From positions 1 through 25,618 of IMG/VR virus record IMGVR_UViG_3300044701_002446: a stretch of DNA of 25,618 nucleotides. One strand, written 5' to 3'. The notes under the pieces were generated by a model, which worked only from the letters and a program-made list of their open reading frames with translations, was not told where the DNA came from and did not search any database. The translations under genes were made by a program, and so were the position numbers. The DNA comes from a virus. How positions within the stretch are numbered: position 1 is the first letter of the stretch; every line of letters starts with the position of its first letter. Shown here piece by piece: positions 19,571 through 25,618 of the stretch.

Positions 19571-19921
19571 ATGAATAACACGCTCCGCGGACAATTCGAC
19601 GTGAAGCTCGGGGGCGACCTCGAGCTTCCGTGCTTCCTGAACCTCCACGCCGTGAACCTCGTCTGCGAGGAGCACGACCTGTCGCTCACCACGTTTCAGG
19701 AGGCGCTGGCTGAGAAGCCCCTGAAGTTCCTGCCGCTCTTTATCTGGGCCGGGGTGCGGACGGCTGCCGTCCTGAACGACAGCGAGCCGCCTATCACCTT
19801 CGAGAAGTTCAGCGTGCTGTTTGGCTCTACCGACTGGTCAGAAATCACCGAGAAGGTGGGACTAGCTATGGCACTTGACGCGCCAAAAAAAGCGACGGCT
19901 CGGGGCCCACGGAAGAGCTAA
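19571..19921 (+). CDS. Tail assembly chaperone (gpG-like)
   Basis: 116 residues: RGQFDVKLGGDLELPCFLNL, HAVNLVCEEHDLSLTTFQEA, then PLFIWAGVRTAAVLNDSEPP and WSEITEKVGLAMALDAPKKA. Short acidic proteins with this layout, encoded between the tube and tape-measure genes, are gpG-like chaperones that hold the tape measure during tail assembly. Near its 3' end is a run of seven A in the correct phase for a -1 shift into a second open frame that lacks its own convincing start, as in the lambda G/GT pair. Confidence 0.85.
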   Translation: MNNTLRGQFDVKLGGDLELPCFLNLHAVNLVCEEHDLSLTTFQEALAEKPLKFLPLFIWAGVRTAAVLNDSEPPITFEKFSVLFGSTDWSEITEKVGLAMALDAPKKATARGPRKS

Positions 19922-20250
19922 CGCTTCGAGCCCTGTACGTCGAAGCTCTGCGCCGCGGCCTCAAGCCGCCCGACTTCTGGTGTAGTACCTTCGGGGAGGT
20001 GATGGTCATGCTACGCACATACGAGCACAGCGACGAGCTGGCGTGGATGCGGACCTCGGCGATGATGGCGATGCAGGCCAACATCCACCGCGGAAAGAAT
20101 TCACGGGCGTATGAGTGGAACGACTTCAACCCGTACGCTTCGCAGCGTCGCAGGGCCACGCCACCCCCGAAGATTACCCCCAAGATGGCCGACCTGTTCG
20201 GCCGCATGGGAAAAACTATGAAGCATGGCCAAGAGAAACGCGGTACTTAA
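19571..20250 (+). CDS. Tail assembly chaperone, -1 frameshift product (gpGT-like)
   Basis: Joined frames: 107 codons to the AAA ending at 19891, then -1 with the next codon at 19891 (AGC) through the stop at 20250, total about 226 residues. The T part continues SDGSGPTEELTLRALYVEAL, KPPDFWCSTFGEVMVMLRTY, then KNSRAYEWNDFNPYASQRRR. FW-x-x-T-x-x-E is the usual mark of the T domain in siphovirus chaperones. The joined form bridges tube and tape measure. The 3' end overlaps the tape-measure start by 26 bases. A GTG at 19999 preceded by TACCTTCG (19986-19993) is an alternative start for a short form. Confidence 0.75.
19885..19891 (+). promoter_or_regulatory. Slippery heptamer AAAAAAA for -1 frameshift
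   Basis: Seven A bases phased A-AAA-AAA in the chaperone frame, followed by GCG. This is a canonical -1 slippery site. About 10 bases later is a G+C-rich stretch with GCTC/GAGC arms and the palindrome GGGCCC that might act as a weak stimulator. It sits 30 bases before the frame-0 stop. Confidence 0.75.
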
Positions 20251-22435
20251 TATCATATTTGGCGCCGACACCAAGGAGCTGGACAAAGCTCTGCAGGGTG
20301 TAGCGAAGCGCCTGCGCAGCACGGCCGACGACCTCAACGGTCTGGGCCAGTCGCTGTCGCTCGGCCTCACCGCGCCGATTGTGGCGTTCGGGGCGCTGGC
20401 CACCAAGAACGCTGTCGACAGCGCCAAAGCTATCGCGCAGGTGGAGGCGGCGGTGGAATCTACGGGCATGGCCGCAGGCCGCAGCGTGGCACAGCTGGAG
20501 GAGTTGGCTGGCGGATTGCAGCGCATCAGCTTGTACGACGACGACCAAATCCTCAAGGAGGTCACGGCCAACCTGCTCACCTTCACAAAGGTCACCGGCA
20601 CGAACTTCGACAAGGCGCAGGTAGCTATACTCAACCTGTCGACCCGCCTGGGCACGGACCTGACGAGCGCGTCGGTGCAGGTGGGTAAAGCACTCAACGA
20701 CCCTATTAAAGGCGTGACGGCCCTCGGTCGCGCCGGGGTGCAGTTCACCGCACAGCAGAAGGAACTCATCACCACGCTCACGGAAAGCGGCGACGTAGCC
20801 GGAGCGCAGTCAATTATCCTTGCTGAGCTGGAGACCCAGTTTGGAGGAGCAGCGGAGGCAGCGGCCAACGTCGACCCCTACACGCAGCTGGCCAACGAGA
20901 TAGGCAACCTGTCGGAGGACTTCGGCGCCATCATCAACGATGCCATCAAGCCGCTCGTGCGTTTCGTGCGTGAAGCGGTGGACGCTATCAAAAGCTGGAG
21001 CGACGAGACAAAGGCAACGGTGCTCGTTGTCGGTGGTCTGCTCGCTGTCCTCGGCCCCACCCTCATCGCGGTGGCTGGCCTCATCAACGCCTACACCACT
21101 ATCAAGGGCGCCCTGCTGACGGCTAAGACCGCTCAGCTTGGATTTAACCTGTCCATTCTCGCCAACCCGTACGTGGCTGCAGCAGCAGCTGTCGGCGTGC
21201 TGGTGGCGGCCATGGTGCTGTACAAGACGGAGACCGACAACGCGCGCAAGGCGAAACAGGATTTCGACAACGTCGTCGCAGGGAAGTCGGGCCGCTCCGT
21301 CATGGACGAGGCCGCCAAGGAGTTGAGCCGCTTAAACGGTGAACTGCAGAACGCTCGCACCAAATACGACAACCTCAAGCGCGCCGCCGAGTCGCAGGGT
21401 GCCAACGTCACTGAGCGCACCGCGCGGCAGATCGTGGAGACGAGCAAGCTGGTCACCGAGCTGGAGCGCCAGCAGTTGGCTGCACAGAAGGTGTACCAAA
21501 CGGCCAGCAAACAGGAGCAGCAGCGCATCCAGGACACAAAGACGCTGCAGTCAAATACCGAGGCGCAGGACGAGAACACCGTCGCAGTCACCAACAACGT
21601 GACCGCACGCGACACCGCATACGAGACCTTCCGCCGCAACACGGCTGCCTACATGGCCGAGCAGCAGGCGCTGGAGGACCTGAACGCGGAGATGAACAAC
21701 ACCGCCCTGACGCTCGCCGACCTGGGCGAAGGGCCGTCGGTGGCGGAGGCTATCCTGGGCAAAGGGCCCGAAGCTCCTGCGCCTATGAACCTGATGGACC
21801 TCGAGCTGCCCGACGAGTCTGTCACCGAAGAGGCCATCGAAGGAGCGGACGCCTACGTCGCAGCCTTCAACCGGGCACGCGACGCAGCGGCAGAGTTCAA
21901 CAGCGCCGTAGCGCAGGCCGTGGAGCAGGCAGCCGAAAGCATGGCCTACAACTTCGGGGAGATGCTCGGCACGGCCATGGCTACAGGCGACGGCATGCAG
22001 GGCCTCGGGCGCATGGTGCTCGGCACCCTCGCCGACCTCGCCGTGCAGGTGGGTAAAATTGCCATCGGCGTAGGTATCTCCGTCGAAGGCATCAAGAAGG
22101 CGCTGCAGTCGCTGAACCCAGTCCTCGCCATTGCCGCAGGTATCGCCCTCGTGGCGCTCGGCTCCTATGCCCGCACCCGCCTGAGCGAAAGCGCCGGCGG
22201 TGGGGTGCCTGCCTTTGCGCAGGGCGGCCTCGTCACGGGCCCGACGCTCGCCATGGTGGGCGACAACAGGAGCGGAAAGGAGGCCATCATCCCCTTCGAG
22301 CGCATGGGCGAGTTCCTGCAGATGGCAGGAGCACAGCAGCAGAACGTCGTCGTGACCGGCCGTATCTCCGGCAACGATATCCTACTCACTAACGACCGGG
22401 CCAGCCGCGACCGGTCACGCATCCGCGGATTCTAA
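20225..22435 (+). CDS. Tail tape-measure protein
   Basis: 736 residues. Begins MAKRNAVLNIIFGADTKELD, KALQGVAKRLRS, the usual tape-measure start. Residues 60-250 contain the TMP core (VEAAVESTGMAAGRSVAQLE, GTDLTSASVQVGKALNDPIK, ALGRAGVQFT). Two hydrophobic segments (about 264-287 and 305-333) may enter the host membrane at DNA injection. Residues 340-480 are long charged helices. The C-terminus has further hydrophobic helices and a tail FAQGGLVTGPTLAMVGDNRS, GKEAIIPFERMGEFLQ, typical of phage and prophage TMPs. It sets tail length; by the rule of about 1.5 angstrom per residue the tail would be near 110 nm (inference). Confidence 0.92.
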   Translation: MAKRNAVLNIIFGADTKELDKALQGVAKRLRSTADDLNGLGQSLSLGLTAPIVAFGALATKNAVDSAKAIAQVEAAVESTGMAAGRSVAQLEELAGGLQRISLYDDDQILKEVTANLLTFTKVTGTNFDKAQVAILNLSTRLGTDLTSASVQVGKALNDPIKGVTALGRAGVQFTAQQKELITTLTESGDVAGAQSIILAELETQFGGAAEAAANVDPYTQLANEIGNLSEDFGAIINDAIKPLVRFVREAVDAIKSWSDETKATVLVVGGLLAVLGPTLIAVAGLINAYTTIKGALLTAKTAQLGFNLSILANPYVAAAAAVGVLVAAMVLYKTETDNARKAKQDFDNVVAGKSGRSVMDEAAKELSRLNGELQNARTKYDNLKRAAESQGANVTERTARQIVETSKLVTELERQQLAAQKVYQTASKQEQQRIQDTKTLQSNTEAQDENTVAVTNNVTARDTAYETFRRNTAAYMAEQQALEDLNAEMNNTALTLADLGEGPSVAEAILGKGPEAPAPMNLMDLELPDESVTEEAIEGADAYVAAFNRARDAAAEFNSAVAQAVEQAAESMAYNFGEMLGTAMATGDGMQGLGRMVLGTLADLAVQVGKIAIGVGISVEGIKKALQSLNPVLAIAAGIALVALGSYARTRLSESAGGGVPAFAQGGLVTGPTLAMVGDNRSGKEAIIPFERMGEFLQMAGAQQQNVVVTGRISGNDILLTNDRASRDRSRIRGF

Positions 22436-24918
22436 TGGCATACAACCTCCGACTATACAGCGAGTTCACGGACTACGAAGGCGACACGTGGCGCATCAAT
22501 ATCTACCAGGACAGCTACGGCGGCGCCAGCTCAAGCTTCACGCTCGGCGCCGACGGGTTTGTCCTGTCGTATGAAGGCGACAACCAAAGCCGATACCAGC
22601 CTATCATCGGCTCGTCCGTGGAGATACCGTTCACCGAGACGACCGCCGCTCACACCAACTTCCTCAACGCCATCGCCACCTCGGCCGAAGGCGACTTCAC
22701 GGTGGGCATCTTCCGCGATCCCGACGGAGCGAACACGCTCTACTGGGGTGGCGTCCTGCTCGGCGAGCAGTGCGTGCTGGTGGACGAGGCTATGCCGCGG
22801 CGGGTGCAGCTTAAGGCGGCCGATGACCTGGGCAACCTGCAGCAAATCCTATACAACAACGCGGGCGCAGGCTACGGAGGACACGACACCGTGCCGGAGC
22901 ACCTCATCATCGCCCTGTCGTGGGTGCGCCACAGCCACCTGTGGTCTTCCGACACGGTGATGCTCAAGTACGTGGACGACTTTTTCCCTGCGAACGCGCC
23001 CACCGCCAGCAACTACCTGAACCAGGTAACCGTCTACCACAACGGATTCTACAACCCCGACGAGGACGGCGTCAACCAGTTCCTGCCCATCTACACCATC
23101 CTCGAAAGTTTCGCTACCACCTTCAATGCCCGCATCTTCCAGGCGAACGGCACGTACTGGTTCCTGCCTATCGGCGCGCACCAGTACGACGACACCATCA
23201 ACTACTACACGGTCACCAAAGGCGGCACCATCAGCGGCTCGAGCACCAGCCTCGCCACCTCCCTGACCATAGACGGCGACGCTATCAAGCTCCGCGGCTA
23301 CGAGCACAGCTACCTGCCGCCGCTCAAGTCGGTGGTGCGGACGCAGAACTACAGCGGAAACATCCCGCGCATCTTTGACGGGCTGCACACCAAAGCTGAG
23401 TTTGGCACTACGCTCAGCGACGCTGACTTCGACTTCGACGCAGACAGCATCTTCCGCCTCACCGGCACGTTCCGCTGCACGCAGCCAGGCGACAACACGA
23501 CCACAGGCAACACGCGCCTGCGCCGCTTCCGCCTGCGCTTCACCCTCAAAGTCGGCAACTACTACCTCAAGCGGGTGGCCACCTTCGCAGGAACGGCCTA
23601 CGACTTCCAGATGGAGGCAGGCGAGGTGCTCACCTACACCCCATTCACATACGGGGCTACCTCGTGGGAACTGACCGCCAGCACCTACGACGTCATCACG
23701 CCATACTACGACGTCAACCGCGGGCTGACCGGGGATACCACTATGGTATTGCCGCTTGACTTCCTCACGCCCGAGCTGACGGCCGCCTCCAACGGCATGG
23801 ACCTGACTCTGGCCATCGCCAACATCAGCTTCAACGGCAGCGCCTCGTCTGTGACTAACGTCAACACCAACTACAACGTGCAGCTGCTCCGCGTAGATCA
23901 GGTGGACGAGGACGAAACCAACGGGGACGAGGTGACCTTCACAGCGACCGGCCTGTCGAGCAGCCGCGTAGAATACGAGCAGGCCAAAGTGTACGTCGGC
24001 GACGCTATCAGCACCAGCAGCCTCGGCGTCCTGCGCGTGGTCGATGCGCCGGACCTGCCGCTCGCGACGGGGTGGCAGTCGCTCAACTACACCAGCACGG
24101 CTATAGGCATTCACCTGCTCGGCGTGCGTGAGGTGCTGGGTGGGCAGCGGGTGCACACAAAGACGCAGCGCGGCACCTTTTACAAGGGGCCAATCGAGAT
24201 GTACAACCTGCTCAGCGATGGCGGCGACCTGTACCTCCCATTTCAGCTGACCTTCTACGCTAACCGGCGGCAGGTGGAGGTAGAGTCCTTCTTTGTCGCC
24301 CGCGACCTGACCGGCATCACGAGCGACGACGGCGGCCGCCGCAACGTCAACCCGCCGGTGGATGGCTACCCTGGCAACCCGGACGGCGGCCTGCTGGCGG
24401 CATTCAACACAGCCCTGAACAACGCGTACCAGGTGGGCGGCGACGTGCTCGCTGTGGACGAGCTGGTCACAAAGCTGTACAACACCTTCCAACCCGTAGG
24501 CGACGACTACGCAAGCACGAAAATCACCTACGAAGAGAGCAAGCTGGACGGCATGAACGTCGAGCTGACGCAAGGGCAGATTACCATGGCCTCCAGCTCC
24601 GGCAACACACTTATGGGCCTGCGGGAATCTTCGCCCGGCACGTGGGACCTGTACCTGCAGGACGACGCCACGCCTACACCAAACAGCGTGCTCACCATGA
24701 CGGCCACCGCAGCCGCAGGCGTTGGCTACGTAGGCATCAACACCGAGACACCCACCGCGCCGCTTGAGGTTACCGGCGCCGTCAAGATTACCGGCTCCAT
24801 CACCATCACCGGAACCGTCGACGGCGTGGACGTCAGCGCCCTCAAGACCACCGTGGACGGGCTATCCGTAGGGACCGGCGACACCTCCAACTTCTGGGCA
24901 TTCTATCTTGCAGATTAA
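22435..24918 (+). CDS. Large tail/baseplate protein with fibre-like C-terminus
   Basis: 827 residues, start ATG in a TAATG overlap with the tape measure. Residues 1-160 (YSEFTDYEGDTWRINIYQDS, then SYEGDNQSRYQPIIGSSVEI, FTVGIFRDPDGANTLYWGGV) fit the N-terminal domain of the large tail proteins that follow the tape measure in Bacteroidota siphophages, in the place of a tail-tip or hub protein. The middle (about 170-620) is beta-rich with no motif I can name. Residues 640-827 are fibre-like (FQPVGDDYASTKITYEESKL, YVGINTETPTAPLEVTG, stalk and FWAFYLAD end). Likely role: tail tip and link to the fibre encoded next. The last 188 residues equal the protein at 1-569. Confidence 0.8.
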   Translation: MAYNLRLYSEFTDYEGDTWRINIYQDSYGGASSSFTLGADGFVLSYEGDNQSRYQPIIGSSVEIPFTETTAAHTNFLNAIATSAEGDFTVGIFRDPDGANTLYWGGVLLGEQCVLVDEAMPRRVQLKAADDLGNLQQILYNNAGAGYGGHDTVPEHLIIALSWVRHSHLWSSDTVMLKYVDDFFPANAPTASNYLNQVTVYHNGFYNPDEDGVNQFLPIYTILESFATTFNARIFQANGTYWFLPIGAHQYDDTINYYTVTKGGTISGSSTSLATSLTIDGDAIKLRGYEHSYLPPLKSVVRTQNYSGNIPRIFDGLHTKAEFGTTLSDADFDFDADSIFRLTGTFRCTQPGDNTTTGNTRLRRFRLRFTLKVGNYYLKRVATFAGTAYDFQMEAGEVLTYTPFTYGATSWELTASTYDVITPYYDVNRGLTGDTTMVLPLDFLTPELTAASNGMDLTLAIANISFNGSASSVTNVNTNYNVQLLRVDQVDEDETNGDEVTFTATGLSSSRVEYEQAKVYVGDAISTSSLGVLRVVDAPDLPLATGWQSLNYTSTAIGIHLLGVREVLGGQRVHTKTQRGTFYKGPIEMYNLLSDGGDLYLPFQLTFYANRRQVEVESFFVARDLTGITSDDGGRRNVNPPVDGYPGNPDGGLLAAFNTALNNAYQVGGDVLAVDELVTKLYNTFQPVGDDYASTKITYEESKLDGMNVELTQGQITMASSSGNTLMGLRESSPGTWDLYLQDDATPTPNSVLTMTATAAAGVGYVGINTETPTAPLEVTGAVKITGSITITGTVDGVDVSALKTTVDGLSVGTGDTSNFWAFYLAD

Positions 24919-25618
24919 ATGGCTATCAACTACAAGCTCGTCACCGCCACGAGTGACGCCTCATCTCCGGACACGGTCTTCACCGCTACGGCAGTGGCAA
25001 CGCACGTCAAGTCCATCCGGATTGCAAACGAAAGCGGCGGAGCACTCACCTACCACCTCGCCGTCTACGACAACAGCGCCAGCATCGAGGTGCCGCTGAC
25101 GGTGCCTGCTACCAGCCTGCCGGACGACGACGTGGACGTGATGGTGGAACCCATCAACCTGCAGAACGGCGACTACATCAAGCTGTACAGCTCCGGCGCC
25201 GGGGTGAAGGTGGCGCTAACGCTTGCTGAAAATACTGACGTTGCTGGAGCGACCACCTCGGACGATTTGGCGGAAGGCACCACCAACCTCTACCTCACGA
25301 GCGCGGAGCGGACAAAGCTGTCCGGCATCGCCACGGGTGCGGAGGTCAACCAGAACGCATTCAGCAACGTCGCCGTAAGCGGGCAGACCACCGTGGCCGC
25401 TGACGCCAAGACGGACACGCTTACCCTCGTGGCCGGGACAGGTGTAACGCTTACCACTGACGCAGGTGCGGACAGCATCACCATCTCCGCAAGTGGCTCG
25501 GCTTCCAACAGCTTCGAGACCATCGCCGTAGCAGGACAGAGCAGCGTGGTAGCCGACAGCGGCACCGATACGCTCACCCTCGTGGCGGGCACGGGGATCA
25601 CCATCACCACAGACGCCG
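24350..25618 (+). repeat. Diverged terminal repeat, right copy (left copy 1-1269)
   Basis: Bases 24350-25618 align without gaps to 1-1269 at an offset of 24349. By hand I count about 63 mismatches, roughly 95% identity. Of these about 16 lie in the tail-gene part and change no residue; the fibre part has five residue changes. Stretches such as 1-126 and 955-1040 are identical. This defines a unit of 24349 bp but is not an exact repeat. Confidence 0.95.
24919..25618 (+). CDS. Tail fibre protein, 5' part (second copy, cut by window end)
   Basis: Starts at the ATG directly after the tail gene's TAA and stays open to the last base (233 codons). Compared with residues 1-233 of the fibre at 570 it differs at five positions: one Met to Leu in the N-terminal domain and four Ala/Gly/Thr/Ser exchanges in the first 51-residue repeat. 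The repeats (first two) and the LTSAERTKLSGIATGAEVNQ linker are present. It is truncated by the end of the sequence, not by a mutation. Confidence 0.9.
   Translation, partial: MAINYKLVTATSDASSPDTVFTATAVATHVKSIRIANESGGALTYHLAVYDNSASIEVPLTVPATSLPDDDVDVMVEPINLQNGDYIKLYSSGAGVKVALTLAENTDVAGATTSDDLAEGTTNLYLTSAERTKLSGIATGAEVNQNAFSNVAVSGQTTVAADAKTDTLTLVAGTGVTLTTDAGADSITISASGSASNSFETIAVAGQSSVVADSGTDTLTLVAGTGITITTDA

Noticed and set aside
22849-24573. 574-codon open frame on the minus strand opposite the tail gene
   Set aside because: Antisense shadow. The differences between the two terminal copies fall at third positions of the + strand frame, showing which frame is selected.

Overview
The window holds a small tailed-phage genome seen slightly more than once around. 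The first 1269 bases and the last 1269 bases carry the same genes in the same order (end of a large tail gene, start of a tail-fibre gene) but are not identical: I count about 63 substitutions, almost all at third codon positions. If the molecule is circular or circularly permuted, the unit is 24349 bp. All recognisable genes lie on the + strand and are packed tightly, often with ATGA, GTGA or TGATG overlaps.

The phage is a siphovirus of the HK97 type (HNH nuclease, small and large terminase, HK97-like portal, prohead protease, HK97-fold capsid, connector set, tail tube, tape measure). A Bacteroidota-related host of fairly high G+C is suggested by four things: a BT4734/VirE-N-like protein, a DUF3127-like OB-fold SSB, an almost complete lack of Shine-Dalgarno sequences, and promoter boxes of the form TAnnTTCG close to the TAnnTTTG -7 box of that phylum. 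I see no integrase, recognisable lysogeny repressor, tRNA or CRISPR array, so a lytic lifestyle is likely but not proven.

Layout: 1-3403 holds the host-range end (tail protein 3' end, repeat-bearing fibre, LamG-like lectin protein, two small genes). 3428-5290 is a lysis cassette (membrane coiled-coil protein, M15 endolysin, metallophosphoesterase, two small membrane proteins) closed by a strong hairpin. 5291-5454 is a control region with terminator and early promoter. 5455-11253 is the early block: a PrimPol-like protein, a run of small coupled unknown genes, an annealing protein, an SSB, a small HTH protein, a winged-helix replication initiator with an iteron origin inside its gene, a loader-like protein and NinG. 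11253-16637 is packaging and capsid (HNH, TerS, TerL, portal, fused protease-capsid). 16701-24918 is connector and tail. The fibre gene then starts again at 24919 and runs off the end.

The most interesting signals are: the diverged terminal repeat; the lambda-like origin of 19/23-bp iterons inside the initiator gene; TAnnTTCG boxes placed 4-5 bases before start codons, implying leaderless messages; and a protease-capsid fusion carrying what looks like its own internal promoter, leader and start codon for free capsid protein.
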